DNA of 64,000 nucleotides from Venatoribacter cucullus (GCF_016132445.1 NZ_CP046056.1:992001-1056000); one strand, 5' to 3'. Counted from the stretch's first letter, positions 26,018-35,158 are shown. Notes: generated by a model from the letters alone, not told the origin. Program-made: numbers and translations.

Positions 26018-27025
26018 ATGCGCTATTGGCTGTTGCTGACCATTCTGTGGATCGCCCCGGTGTATAGCTGGTGGCCCCAGCCGGTGTTGCTGCCGGAAGA
26101 TGCGGCCGCCCGCTTACCGGACATGGCCGCGCCGCCGGAGACGGTGGCAGAACCGCAGCAAACACTGGCCGCCGACGGTTCGCTGGAATCATCCCGCGCC
26201 TGGCTGGCGGGGTATCTGAATTCGGTATCCGGCAGTCTGGACTCTTTCTTTGTGGATGCGTTTTTTGGCGACGACCTGATTGGCGATGACGTCAGTGGTA
26301 CCCGCGGCAAAATCAGTATGGCGACGCGCAAGGTATCCGGTGACGCGCTGGAGTTTAAATTCGGGGTCAGCGTTAAGCTGGATCTTCCCAACACGAATGA
26401 CCGGCTTAAGCTGCTGATTGAATCCGATGAGGAAGACGATGGCGTGCAGCAGAATTTTCTGGATTCCGTGGATAACACCAGTTATTCCACCGCCCTGCGT
26501 TTTCTGGTGAATGAACGGGCGGCCTGGCGTACCGATTTTGATGTGGGTATCCGCGGTGGCTTGCCGTTCAATCCTTTCAGCCGCTTCCGGGCCCGCCGTT
26601 ACGCTTATCTGTCGGAATGGGAAATGCGGGCAACGCAGACGCTGTATTATTTCCGTGACGATGGCTGGGGGGAAGATACCGAACTGCGGCTGGATTATCC
26701 GCTGAACACGGAAAAATTATTCCGTATTAATACCCGCGCCCGTTATCTGTTGGATAACCGGTTTTTTGATCTGAACTACGATTTAGCGCTTTACCATGAG
26801 CTGGGGCCGCATTCGGTCTTGGCTTACAACGCGGGTGCCAGTGGCGATTCGGCACAGGGTGCCACCTTTTACAGTTATTACGCCGGGGTGCGTTACCGGC
26901 GGCAGGTGTATCGTGACTGGATGTTTTTTGAGATTGCACCGCAATTTGAATGGCATCGTGATACCGATTACCGCACCCGGCCGGTATTGATGTTGCGGCT
27001 GGAGTCGCTGATTTCAAAGGATTGA
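26018..27025 (+). CDS. Putative outer-membrane beta-barrel protein of unknown function
   Basis: The 335-residue protein has a signal peptide (MRYWLLLTILWIAPVYSWW) and an acidic, Pro/Glu-rich stretch after it. The rest consists of alternating hydrophobic/aromatic residues with charged turns (LEFKFGVSVKLDLP, TQTLYYFRDDGWGEDTELRLDYPL, YYAGVRYRRQVYRDWMFFEIAPQFEWH), as expected of amphipathic beta strands. No family motif is recognised. The ATG is 7 bases after the fieF stop, so the two probably share a transcript; a link to metal efflux is possible but unsupported. The last strand ends LRLESLISKD, without a C-terminal Phe, so barrel assembly is inferred, not shown. Confidence 0.65.
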   Translation: MRYWLLLTILWIAPVYSWWPQPVLLPEDAAARLPDMAAPPETVAEPQQTLAADGSLESSRAWLAGYLNSVSGSLDSFFVDAFFGDDLIGDDVSGTRGKISMATRKVSGDALEFKFGVSVKLDLPNTNDRLKLLIESDEEDDGVQQNFLDSVDNTSYSTALRFLVNERAAWRTDFDVGIRGGLPFNPFSRFRARRYAYLSEWEMRATQTLYYFRDDGWGEDTELRLDYPLNTEKLFRINTRARYLLDNRFFDLNYDLALYHELGPHSVLAYNAGASGDSAQGATFYSYYAGVRYRRQVYRDWMFFEIAPQFEWHRDTDYRTRPVLMLRLESLISKD

Positions 27026-27084
27026 CCAGCCGGCAGAACCGCCACTGTGTTGCCGAGGCAGCTGTTACCGAATGTACGTGGCCG

Positions 27085-27113
27085 GTGACAAAAAATAACT
27101 TCTGCTTTGTCAC
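27085..27113. promoter_or_regulatory. Inverted repeat upstream of the diguanylate cyclase gene
   Basis: GTGACAAA (27085-27092) and TTTGTCAC (27106-27113) form a perfect 8-bp dyad with a 13-base spacer, about 65 bases before the start of the GGDEF gene. It could be an operator or, together with the nearby T-rich stretch, part of a terminator for the preceding gene. I cannot decide between these. Confidence 0.4.
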
Positions 27114-27177
27114 GTTCTGACCGATGCTCCTGTTGTTTTTTTAAATAATAACAATCCGCTTTATACGGAAGCACTGT

Positions 27178-28428
27178 GTGCAAAGTTCACATACCCTCAA
27201 CCAGGATGATGCCCTGGAACAGATCAGTCAGAATGTTGATTTTCTGACTCAGCAACTGCACCGCGGGCGTCGTATCGGCCGGTTTCCCCGGTTGCTTGAA
27301 CACGAATATCTGCGCGCCCGTAATCGCCGCTTTCTGGAGATCGACCGGCGGATTATTGCCGGTGGGTTGTTGTTTTATCTGGCATTTTGCTGGTCTGATA
27401 TTCTGCTGGGAGGGGCTAGCGCCCAGTTGCTGGTCAGCCTGCGTGTCGGTTTTGCTGCGGTCTTGTTTGCCTTGTTGTGGTGGGTGCCACGTTCTTTTCT
27501 GGCCCCTTATATGATGGTGGTTGCCGCTGTGGGTGTCTTTGCAGCCGGTGCTTCAGTGCTGTTTTTTATTACCCTGATTCCTGCGGAAATGCGCTTCGCC
27601 TATCACCTGGGTATGGTACCGATTCAGGTGTTTACCATGGTGGCGCTGCGGCTCAGCATGCGGGCGATGCTGACGGTATCGCTGGGGTTGTTTGCGTTAT
27701 ATGTCTTGCTGCTGTTGTTGCAACCGTTACAAACCGGCCAGGCGGAGATGGATCAGATATTGATGGTCTTCGTTCCGCTGTTTGTGTCGTTCTGGCTGAT
27801 GCTGATTGGTCTGGGTGCCTATCTGGCCTATGCCGTGGAGTCCGGCGCCCGTAATGACTATGTGCAGAACCGTTTGTTAACCCTGGAAGCGGTACGGCTG
27901 AAAGTATTAACCCGGCAACTGCATGAACTGTCGACCACCGACAGCCTTACCGGTATCGCCAACCGGCGTTATTTTGAACAGCAGCTGGATATTGAATGGC
28001 GCCGCGCCATCCGCCAGCAGCAACCTCTGGCACTGGTAATGATCGATGCCGATCGCTTTAAGGATTACAACGATTGTTACGGGCATCAGCAGGGCGATAT
28101 TTGCCTGCAAAGCATTGCCGGAGTGATTGCTGCGCATTGCCAGCGTCCGGCCGATCTGTGCGCCCGCTTCGGGGGTGAGGAATTTGTTTTGTTATTGCCC
28201 GGCAGCAGCACGGCGGATGCCGCCCGGCTGGCGGAAAAAATCCGCCTTGATCTGGCGGCTCTGCAGTTGCCGCACGAACGTTCGGAGGCGGGTTTCTGTA
28301 CCCTCAGTGCCGGGGTGGCAGCGATGATTCCGGCGGTCGGTGAGCACAGCGATGAACTGCTGCGCCGCGCCGACCGGCGCTTATATCAGGCCAAGGATAA
28401 GGGCCGTAATTGCGTGGTCAGTGCCTGA
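27178..28428 (+). CDS. Membrane-bound diguanylate cyclase (GGDEF)
   Basis: The 416-residue protein makes the second messenger c-di-GMP. An N-terminal soluble stretch (1-55) is followed by about six hydrophobic segments between residues 60 and 220, then a GGDEF domain (about 250-415) with LTGIANRR, the active-site motif RFGGEEF, and an intact inhibitory I-site R-P-A-D five residues before it. So it should be active and feedback-inhibited by its product. The start is GTG at 27178, with CGGAA about 9 bases upstream. The stop lies 3 bases from the stop of the convergent acyltransferase gene. Confidence 0.9.
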   Translation: MQSSHTLNQDDALEQISQNVDFLTQQLHRGRRIGRFPRLLEHEYLRARNRRFLEIDRRIIAGGLLFYLAFCWSDILLGGASAQLLVSLRVGFAAVLFALLWWVPRSFLAPYMMVVAAVGVFAAGASVLFFITLIPAEMRFAYHLGMVPIQVFTMVALRLSMRAMLTVSLGLFALYVLLLLLQPLQTGQAEMDQILMVFVPLFVSFWLMLIGLGAYLAYAVESGARNDYVQNRLLTLEAVRLKVLTRQLHELSTTDSLTGIANRRYFEQQLDIEWRRAIRQQQPLALVMIDADRFKDYNDCYGHQQGDICLQSIAGVIAAHCQRPADLCARFGGEEFVLLLPGSSTADAARLAEKIRLDLAALQLPHERSEAGFCTLSAGVAAMIPAVGEHSDELLRRADRRLYQAKDKGRNCVVSA

Positions 28429-28431
28429 TTG

Positions 28432-29313
28432 TCAGGCATTGTGCAGTTGTTGCAGTTGCTGGTCTTTTTGTTCCCAGAGCTTTTGCACCCACAACTGAAA
28501 ATTCAGCCGGTATTGTTCATCGGCATCGTAATCACCCTGACGTAATTCCTGCGGAATATCGATTTCGTTGATGATGACGGTGCAGCGCTGCATTTTGCCC
28601 TGCAGAAAATCCCAGAAGGTCGGAATACCCTGCGGGTAATGAATGGTGACATCCAATACCGAACGGAACTGCTCGCCCATGGCACTCATGGCAAAGGCCA
28701 TGCCACCGGCTTTGGGTTTCAGCAGATAAGTAAAGGGTGATTGCTGCTCATCGTGCTTGTGTTGGGTAAAACGGGTGCCTTCCAGAAAATTCATTACGCT
28801 GGTGGGCATATCGCGGAATTTTTCGCAGGCTTTGCGGGTGGTTTCCAGATCCTGACCACGCTTTTCCGGGTGCTTTTCCAGGTAGGCCTTGCTGTAGCGT
28901 TTCATAAAGGGGAAATCCAGCGCCCACCAGGCCGCCCCCATAATGGGTACTTTGATCAGTTCTTGCTTGAGGAAGAATTTCAGCAGCGGAATGCGGCCAT
29001 TCAGCGCGTGTTGCAGTACCAGAATATCCACCCAGCTCTGGTGGTTGCTGATCACGAAATACCAGCCTTTTTTATCCAGCCCGGACGGGCGCTGAATGGT
29101 CCAGTCCATTTTCTGGGTTAACCACATCCAGCCAGAATTACAGCTGACCCAGGCGTTGGCAATTAACGTAAGAATGGCGGTCAGTAATTTCCGCACCGGA
29201 CGGATGGGCAGAATGATTTTCAGCAGCGTAAAAGCAAACAGCAGGATGCACCAGAACATAATGTTCAGGGTCAGCAGCAGGCTGGCAATAACGCCGGTGA
29301 TTACAGGTGGCAT
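28432..29313 (-). CDS. Lysophospholipid acyltransferase, YihG-like
   Basis: This 293-residue inner-membrane protein matches the YihG/PlsC-type acyltransferases. A hydrophobic N-terminus (about 5-50) precedes ISNHQSWVDI (catalytic H-x4-D), and FLEGTRFT (block III) follows. KPKAGGMAFAMSAMG is the same motif as in E. coli YihG. It probably transfers an acyl chain to the sn-2 position of lysophosphatidic acid or a related lipid. It is last in a minus-strand run that begins with the Bax-like gene and includes pta and ackA, 26 bases after pta. Confidence 0.85.
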   Translation of the reverse strand: MPPVITGVIASLLLTLNIMFWCILLFAFTLLKIILPIRPVRKLLTAILTLIANAWVSCNSGWMWLTQKMDWTIQRPSGLDKKGWYFVISNHQSWVDILVLQHALNGRIPLLKFFLKQELIKVPIMGAAWWALDFPFMKRYSKAYLEKHPEKRGQDLETTRKACEKFRDMPTSVMNFLEGTRFTQHKHDEQQSPFTYLLKPKAGGMAFAMSAMGEQFRSVLDVTIHYPQGIPTFWDFLQGKMQRCTVIINEIDIPQELRQGDYDADEQYRLNFQLWVQKLWEQKDQQLQQLHNA

Positions 29314-29339
29314 AACGGTGGCTCCCGGGTATTTTTTTA

Positions 29340-31454
29340 TTATTCAGTTGGTTGTTGTTCTTGTTGCTGGGCCTGAATGGCCGTCAGCGCAATGGTATAA
29401 ACGATGTCCTCAATTAAGGCCCCACGCGACAGGTCGTTGACCGGCTTGGCCAGGCCCTGCAGCATCGGCCCGATGCTGATGACATTGGCGCTGCGCTGCA
29501 CGGCTTTGTAGGTGGTATTACCGGTGTTCAGATCCGGGAACACCAGTACCGTCGCCTGGCCGGCCACCGGGCTGTCGGGTGCTTTGCTGCGGGCCACACT
29601 GGCGGTGGTGGCGGCGTCATACTGCAGCGGGCCGTCAATAATCAGATCGGGGCGCAGCTGACGCACCAGTTCGGTGGCGGTGCGGACTTTTTCCACATCG
29701 GCACCGCTGCCGGATTTGCCGGTACTGTAACTGACCATGGCAATGCGCGGGCTGATGCCCATGGCCAGGGCCGATTCCGCACTCTGAATGGCAATATCAG
29801 CCAGCTCTTCGGCATTTGGGTCGGGGTTAACCGCACAGTCGCCGTACACCAGCACCTGATCGGGCAAACCCATAAAAAAGACCGACGACACCAGCTTGGC
29901 GCCGGGCGCGGTTTTGATCAGCTGCAGCGCCGGACGGATGGTGTTGGCGGTGGTGTGAATGGCGCCGGATACCAGCCCGTCGACTTCGTTCTGCGCCAGC
30001 ATCATGGTACCCAGCACCACGTTATCTTCCAGCTGCGCCAGCGCCATGGGTTCGGTCAGTTGTTTGTGTTTGCGCAGCTCGACCATACCGGCGACGTAGT
30101 TCTGGCGCACGCTGGCGGGGGCAATCATCTGCAGCCCGTCGGGCAGTTCCACTTCGTTGGCCTGGGCTATCTGGACGATGCGTTCCGGGTCTCCCAGTAA
30201 CACGCAGTTGGCAATACCACGGCTCTGACAAATCGCCGCAGCCTGAATGGTGCGGGGTTCTTCACCTTCCGGCAGCACAATGCGCTTGTTGGCCGCGCGG
30301 GCTTTTTCCACCATCTGATAGCGGAACGCGGCCGGACTGAGGCGGCTGGCATGGGGTTGCCCCAGTTGCTGCATCAGGGTGGGCATGTCCAGATGGTTGG
30401 CCACGGTTTCCATAATCAGCTGGACGCGGTCGGCGTCATCAATGGCGACCTGGGTATCCATGTGGGTCAGCTGCTGCGCCGTGGCAAAGGTATCGAGGTG
30501 GGTCTGCAGCACCGGAATGCCGGTTTGCAGCGCGCTGCGGCACAGGTTGATCAGGTTGTCGGCCGGTTTGATGCCGTGGGTCAGCAGCAAGCCGGCCAGC
30601 GGGGTGCCGTTGGTGGCGGCCATGGCGGCGGCGACCAGAATATCGTCGCGGTCGCCGGGGGCAACCAGCAGGGTGCCGGGGCGCAATACGTCGATCATAT
30701 TGCCCAGCGAGCGGGCGCCCATGGCAATGCGCATAACCCGGCGGGTGTCGAGTTCGCCGGCGTTCAGAATCTCGGCATTCAGGGCGCGGGCGACATCCAG
30801 GGTACGCGGGCTGATCAGCTCGGCGGTCCAGGGAATGGTACCCAGCAGCGGACAGTTATTCAGTTTCAGCTGGCTGAAATCTTCGCTCTGGGTGGCCGGG
30901 GTAACTTCACCCACCGACGGGATGCCGGTATGGCGCGGGCCGCGGCCGGCTTTGTTAATCACACAACCGAGCAGATTGGCCTGGGCTCCGCCAAAGATAC
31001 CCAGCTGGATTTTCAGCTCGGTCTGGACCTGCTGGACGGTGCGGTTACGGCCGCTGGCAACCAGCAGAATTTCAGCATTCAGGGCCTTGGCAATTTCGGC
31101 GTTCAGTTTGGCGGTGTAAGGTTCGCTGCGGTCCGGTACCAGGCCTTCAATAAGCACCACGTCGCAGTCGCGGCTGGCAATGGCATGCAGGGCGACGGTG
31201 TCTTCCAGCACCCGGTCGAGCATGCCGTCACTGACCCGCTGTTGCACCAGATTCAGGTGCATGGGGTCGGGTGTCTGCAGATGCAGCAGGGTGCGCACCA
31301 GATGGGTAGAGCGCTCGCTGGCGGCATAGCCGGGCGCTACCGGTTTAACAAAACCCACTTTCAGACCCTGCGCGTCAAGCGCCCGGATTAACCCCAGGCT
31401 GATGCTGGTTAAGCCACTTTCCAGCCCGGTGGGGGCAATAAAAATATTGATCAT
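29340..31454 (-). CDS. pta: Phosphate acetyltransferase
   Basis: Pta exchanges the CoA of acetyl-CoA for phosphate to give acetyl phosphate, used with AckA for acetate overflow or uptake. The 704-residue length is the long proteobacterial form. An N-terminal P-loop-like (DRTGG/BioD-type) domain starts MINIFIAPTGLESG, and the C-terminal PTA domain (about 375-700) has GEEPRT, GSGADVEKVRTATELV and FPDLNTGNTTYKAVQR. It overlaps the ackA stop by 4 bases (ATGA), indicating coupled translation. Confidence 0.97.
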   Translation of the reverse strand: MINIFIAPTGLESGLTSISLGLIRALDAQGLKVGFVKPVAPGYAASERSTHLVRTLLHLQTPDPMHLNLVQQRVSDGMLDRVLEDTVALHAIASRDCDVVLIEGLVPDRSEPYTAKLNAEIAKALNAEILLVASGRNRTVQQVQTELKIQLGIFGGAQANLLGCVINKAGRGPRHTGIPSVGEVTPATQSEDFSQLKLNNCPLLGTIPWTAELISPRTLDVARALNAEILNAGELDTRRVMRIAMGARSLGNMIDVLRPGTLLVAPGDRDDILVAAAMAATNGTPLAGLLLTHGIKPADNLINLCRSALQTGIPVLQTHLDTFATAQQLTHMDTQVAIDDADRVQLIMETVANHLDMPTLMQQLGQPHASRLSPAAFRYQMVEKARAANKRIVLPEGEEPRTIQAAAICQSRGIANCVLLGDPERIVQIAQANEVELPDGLQMIAPASVRQNYVAGMVELRKHKQLTEPMALAQLEDNVVLGTMMLAQNEVDGLVSGAIHTTANTIRPALQLIKTAPGAKLVSSVFFMGLPDQVLVYGDCAVNPDPNAEELADIAIQSAESALAMGISPRIAMVSYSTGKSGSGADVEKVRTATELVRQLRPDLIIDGPLQYDAATTASVARSKAPDSPVAGQATVLVFPDLNTGNTTYKAVQRSANVISIGPMLQGLAKPVNDLSRGALIEDIVYTIALTAIQAQQQEQQPTE

Positions 31455-32632
31455 AAGGCCTCGGTCAGCTGGTAAGTATCCAGCGCAATCATGCGTTCTT
31501 CATCGGTCGGAACGACCAATACCAGTGGTGATCCTTGCTGGGTAATGCGGCCCTGGTCATCACCATGTTGCTGGTTCAGGCTGCTGTCGAGGCGGAAGTT
31601 CCGGTTACGCCAGGCGGCCAGAATCCGCTGACGCACTCCGGCGGCGTGCTCACCGATACCGCCGGTAAAGACCACGGCATCGATATCGGCCAGCGACACT
31701 GACAAGGCAGCAAAACTGCGCGCGACGCGGAAGCAGAACACATCGATGGCGCGCCTGGCCGTGGCGTTGCCGTCGGCCTCCGCCTGTAACAGGGTGCGCA
31801 TATCGTTACTGAGACCGGATAAGCCTTTCAGACCGCTGTTGCGGTTGAGTTCGTGCATGCATTGTTCCAGCGTCAGGCCACGGCTGCGTTGCATGTGTTC
31901 GATCAGGCCGGGGTCAATATCGCCACAGCGGGAACCCATCACCAGGCCTTCCAGTGGGGTTAAGCCCATGGTGCTGTCGACGGACTGGCCAAAACGAACC
32001 GCGGTGGCGCTGCAGCCGTTGCCCAGGTGGGCAATCAGCAGATTGGTTTCTTCGACCGGTTTGTGCAGCCGGCGGGCCGCTTCCTGAGTAACGTAGCGGT
32101 AACTGGTGCCATGAAAACCATAGCGGCGTACGGCATCCTGTTCATACCAGTCATAAGGTACGCCATACAGGTAAGCCGCTTCCGGAATGCTCTGGTGGAA
32201 CGAGGTATCAAAAACTGCAATCTGCGGAATGCCGGCAAAGAGTTCACGGCACAGTTCAATGCCCTGCACATTTAACGGGTTATGCAATGGGGCCAGGGCC
32301 GATAAGCTGGCCAGATCGGCCAGGTTGCTGTCGTCAATAACGGTGCTGTGTGCAAAACGCTCACCGCCATGTACAACCCGGTGGCCAACACCGCGCAGAT
32401 TGCCAAGCCAGGGTTGCGCCAGTTGCAGAAAGGCCTGCATGGCGCTGCGGTGGCTGGCGTGTTCGCCGAGAGATTGCTGATGTTCCAGTTCGCCCCGGAT
32501 GCGGATGGCAGAGCCGGGTTCATTCAGGCGTTCGGCCAGTGCCGTAAGGGCAGGGTGGGCGGCGGTGGCGGAGGTATACAGGGCAAATTTTACCGAAGAG
32601 CTGCCGCTGTTAATAACCAGTACAGAATCCAT
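31451..32632 (-). CDS. ackA: Acetate kinase
   Basis: AckA converts acetyl phosphate and ADP to acetate and ATP. The 393-residue protein starts with the ASKHA phosphate-binding motif VLVINSGSSSVKFALY, then VGHRVVHGGERF, the DTSFHQSIP catalytic Asp region, RRYGFHGTSYRYV, and TGGIGEHAAGVR near the end. All are diagnostic. The gene lies 29 bases after the PilZ gene and overlaps pta by 4 bases, so it probably belongs to a bax-pilZ-ackA-pta unit. Confidence 0.97.
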   Translation of the reverse strand: MDSVLVINSGSSSVKFALYTSATAAHPALTALAERLNEPGSAIRIRGELEHQQSLGEHASHRSAMQAFLQLAQPWLGNLRGVGHRVVHGGERFAHSTVIDDSNLADLASLSALAPLHNPLNVQGIELCRELFAGIPQIAVFDTSFHQSIPEAAYLYGVPYDWYEQDAVRRYGFHGTSYRYVTQEAARRLHKPVEETNLLIAHLGNGCSATAVRFGQSVDSTMGLTPLEGLVMGSRCGDIDPGLIEHMQRSRGLTLEQCMHELNRNSGLKGLSGLSNDMRTLLQAEADGNATARRAIDVFCFRVARSFAALSVSLADIDAVVFTGGIGEHAAGVRQRILAAWRNRNFRLDSSLNQQHGDDQGRITQQGSPLVLVVPTDEERMIALDTYQLTEAL

Positions 32633-32661
32633 GTGTATGTTCCCGGGTAAGTGGAGCGGTG

Positions 32662-33036
32662 TCAGGCTGCCTGTGGGCGCTTCAGACCTTGCTCCAGTTG
32701 ATGCAGTACGGAATAGGCCGCGCGGCTGGCGCCGGCAGGCATGTCGCCAAGGGTAAACTGAACGGCGTAACGATAGTGGCCGGTATGTTCATCACCACGG
32801 ATGATGCGGGCGGGGACCGCCTGCAGGCGGTGATCATGGCTGGCCAGATTCAGCAACAGGCGCTGGCCGGGCTTCAGCCTGAGATCGCTGAGCATGGTCA
32901 GGCCGCTGATGGCAAAGTCGCTGACGGTGGCCGGCTGGGGTTTTTTCGGGCGTCCAAACCAGTTGAACAGACAAAATTCGAGTTTTAACCGGCCAGCAGG
33001 TTGGCGCTGACGGAAACGACGTTCGGCTGGTTGCAC
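32662..33036 (-). CDS. PilZ-domain c-di-GMP-binding protein
   Basis: The 124-residue protein is little more than a PilZ domain, which senses c-di-GMP. The N-terminal Arg-rich motif (ERRFRQRQPAGRLKL; RxxxR) and the D/N-x-S-x-x-G motif, here DFAISGL, are both present, followed by the usual beta-barrel strands (RLLLNLASHDHRLQAVPARIIR and YAVQF). It starts with GTG at 33036, one base after the Bax-like gene's stop, with GGGGA upstream, so translation is coupled. Its place before ackA-pta might link c-di-GMP and acetate metabolism, but this is only a suggestion. Confidence 0.85.
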   Translation of the reverse strand: MQPAERRFRQRQPAGRLKLEFCLFNWFGRPKKPQPATVSDFAISGLTMLSDLRLKPGQRLLLNLASHDHRLQAVPARIIRGDEHTGHYRYAVQFTLGDMPAGASRAAYSVLHQLEQGLKRPQAA

Positions 33037-33037
33037 T

Positions 33038-33832
33038 TTATTCCCCGGAAGCAGAATCAGAATCGCGCTGATTGTCGCCGCCCGGAGAGGTTACGTCAAA
33101 GCGTTGCAGCTGATTAAACTCAATCATCTGCTGAATTTCATCAATATAGTCCTGGCCGCGCTCGGAATAGCTCTGTAATCCCTCGCTGAGGGTAATACCG
33201 CTGGGGTAACCCTGTTGCTCCAGTTCCTGCAGGCGTAATTCACGCAGTTGCCGGTAGCTTGGGTGGCTGTTGAGGTTGCGCATATAGCTTTCGATGGATT
33301 GCAGCGGGTCAGCAAAAGCGCGTACTTCATGGCGTGCATCGTCGCCCCGGCCTTCCGGAATCAGGCCGCAGCCTTCACTGAAACACCACTGGCCGAACAG
33401 GTTGTTGCCGTCGCGGGCAAAGCGTGACGTGCCCCAGGCCGATTCGTTGGCGGCCTGCGCCAGTACCAGCGATGGCGGAATAGCATTCACGCGGCGCAGC
33501 AGTAAGTCCTGCTGTTGTTCCGGAATATCGGTGGTAATACGGTATTTTTCCAGCAGGTGCTGCAGTTCCTGCTGTTCGGCTGTGCTCAGGCTGTCGGGTT
33601 CCAGCAGCCATTTTTCGGCCAGCGCGCGTTCAGCCAGAATGCGGCTGTTGGCTTCCTCAACCAGCGGCAGCAGGTAATCGAAAAATGCCTGCTTTTTTTC
33701 TTGTACATCATTGATGGTGGAAAAATCGGGCATGGGCGGCACGTCGAAGGACGTGGCCGGGCCGGCGGTGTGCTGGTCTGGTTGATCACAACCGGCGAGT
33801 ATCAGCAGCAGACTGAAGAGTATTTTTTTCAT
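33038..33832 (-). CDS. Bax-like glucosaminidase-domain lipoprotein
   Basis: The 264-residue precursor starts best at 33832 (MKKILFSLLLILAGC), giving a lipoprotein signal with L-A-G-C, and Asp at +2, which tends to hold lipoproteins at the inner membrane. The C-terminal half (about 120-250) is a glucosaminidase-type lysozyme-like domain with LAQAANESAWGTSRFA (catalytic Glu), NNLFGQWCFSEGCG and SYMRNLNSHPSYRQLR, matching E. coli Bax and the FlgJ/peptidoglycan hydrolase family. It probably cuts murein in the periplasm. A longer frame to 33883 lacks a signal sequence and is rejected. It heads a coupled pair with the PilZ gene. Confidence 0.85.
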   Translation of the reverse strand: MKKILFSLLLILAGCDQPDQHTAGPATSFDVPPMPDFSTINDVQEKKQAFFDYLLPLVEEANSRILAERALAEKWLLEPDSLSTAEQQELQHLLEKYRITTDIPEQQQDLLLRRVNAIPPSLVLAQAANESAWGTSRFARDGNNLFGQWCFSEGCGLIPEGRGDDARHEVRAFADPLQSIESYMRNLNSHPSYRQLRELRLQELEQQGYPSGITLSEGLQSYSERGQDYIDEIQQMIEFNQLQRFDVTSPGGDNQRDSDSASGE

Positions 33833-33921
33833 CGGATAGCAGTTTTGTTTGCGATACCGCCTAGTGTAGCGGATGGATCTCATCCGCCATTGAACCTGAA
33901 TGTCCGGAAATGTCAGGAAGT

Positions 33922-34251
33922 TTACAGATGCAGATGGTGATTAAAGCGTTTCAGCAGGCTGGATAGCTGCTCGGCCGTACGTTGGCGACGGGTCAGGCCG
34001 TGGCAGGCCAGCTGGAAATCTTCCAGAGTATGCAGCAGTTCATGAGGGCTTACGGTGATTACTTCGTATTCATAATGGTGATCCTGCACGCTGATCTTCA
34101 GCAGCTCCATATATTCGTTGGTCAGCAGGCGGATAAGGTTGAATACCTGATCTTTGCCGTCACAGGTGTTGGCTTCCCAGTAGGTGTCTTCCAGAGTCTG
34201 CAGCAGATCCCAGATGAGTTCGCTGGCCTGGCTGATGGTGATGCTGGTCAT
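33922..34251 (-). CDS. Small unknown protein
   Basis: I do not recognise this 109-residue protein. It is acidic and helical in the first half (SELIWDLLQTLEDTYWEANTCDGKDQVF) and has a basic, helical end (RQRTAEQLSSLLKRFNHHLHL). The ATG at 34251 is chosen because GGGAGC lies 3 bases before it; the open frame to 34368 has no such site and would run across the olsB-like gene's terminator. No signal, membrane segment or metal motif is visible. It is preceded by the olsB-like gene and terminator on the same strand and followed by the Bax-like gene after 89 bases. Confidence 0.65.
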   Translation of the reverse strand: MTSITISQASELIWDLLQTLEDTYWEANTCDGKDQVFNLIRLLTNEYMELLKISVQDHHYEYEVITVSPHELLHTLEDFQLACHGLTRRQRTAEQLSSLLKRFNHHLHL

Positions 34252-34340
34252 AATGCTCCCGCTGTGGCTTAGGTAACTGCCGTTAAGGTTAGCTGATAAT
34301 TGCGCCCGGGGTGGCTGATCTGCGGCAAGGGAAGAGAAGG

Positions 34341-34364
34341 AAAAAAAGGCGGCCTGAGCCGCCT
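34341..34364 (-). terminator. Terminator after the OlsB-like gene
   Basis: On the minus strand AGGCGGC (34364-34358) pairs with GCCGCCT (34353-34347), with loop TCAG and a T run (34346-34341) after it. It lies 18 bases after the OlsB-like stop, the expected position for ending that gene's transcript. Confidence 0.85.
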
Positions 34365-34381
34365 GCATTAAGCGCCGCCGG

Positions 34382-35158
34382 TCAGGCTTCGGCGCGGGTA
34401 AAATGACGCAGGTAACGCTGGTTCATATCCTTACGGTCCAGCAGAATCAGGGCATCGGCGACGTTAAAGGCTTTATCGAGGCAGGGCTCGCCGCAGACTT
34501 TCAGGCCAATACGCAGATAGGCTTTTAACAGGGGAGGCATCAGCGCCTTGCCGTCCAGATCGGTGTCGACCGTTGGCATCGGGACTTTGGGGGTGGCGCG
34601 GAGATGTTCCGGGGTGAAGTGATTGTCACGCAGATGGTTCACAATGGCGACAGCACGGCTGTAGCCATCGCGTAACGGGATACTGGCGCAACCCATCAGG
34701 TAATCAATGTTGTGGGCGGCCATAAACTGGGCGATGCCGGACCACAGCAGGCCAATGACGGAGCCGCTGCGGAATTCGGTATCTACGCAGGTGCGGCCAA
34801 TTTCCATATAGCGCTTACCGGGCAGTAAAATGGCGCTTAAATCAAACTCGGTCGCGGAGTAGAAACCACCGGCTTTGGCCGCCAGTTCGTTGGTAAGAAT
34901 GCGGCTGTAACCCACCACGCGATCATTGGCGATGTCTTTTACGATCAGATGCAGACAGTATTCATCAAAATGATCCTGATCCAGCCCCTGTTCGCTGCCG
35001 CTGACGGCGGCGCCCATATCTTCAGCAAAGACGCGATAGCGTAAGGCCATGGCCTGGCGGATTTCAGCCGGGTCCTGAGTAACCCGGGCCACTAGAGTGG
35101 AATCGAGTATGTCAGCCTGAAGCTGATGCTGCTGTGCAGTGGCTTGCTGCATGGTCAT
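34382..35158 (-). CDS. OlsB-like N-acyltransferase (GNAT/hemolysin family)
   Basis: The 258-residue protein belongs to the acyl-ACP-using GNAT family of ornithine-lipid synthase OlsB and autoinducer-synthase-like enzymes. Motifs are ALRYRVFAEDMGA near the N-terminus, FDEYCLHLIVKD, VVGYSRIL, and MEIGRTCVDTEFRSGSVIGLLWSGIAQF. OlsB makes lyso-ornithine lipid, the first step of a phosphorus-free membrane lipid used under phosphate limitation. No OlsA-type partner is adjacent, although two other acyltransferases lie in the window. A terminator follows. Other acyl-amino acid products are possible. Confidence 0.78.
   Translation of the reverse strand: MTMQQATAQQHQLQADILDSTLVARVTQDPAEIRQAMALRYRVFAEDMGAAVSGSEQGLDQDHFDEYCLHLIVKDIANDRVVGYSRILTNELAAKAGGFYSATEFDLSAILLPGKRYMEIGRTCVDTEFRSGSVIGLLWSGIAQFMAAHNIDYLMGCASIPLRDGYSRAVAIVNHLRDNHFTPEHLRATPKVPMPTVDTDLDGKALMPPLLKAYLRIGLKVCGEPCLDKAFNVADALILLDRKDMNQRYLRHFTRAEA

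Noticed and set aside
30351-31391. Open frame opposite pta
   Set aside because: Its Gly/Gln/His-rich translation is typical of an antisense shadow; pta is certain on the other strand.
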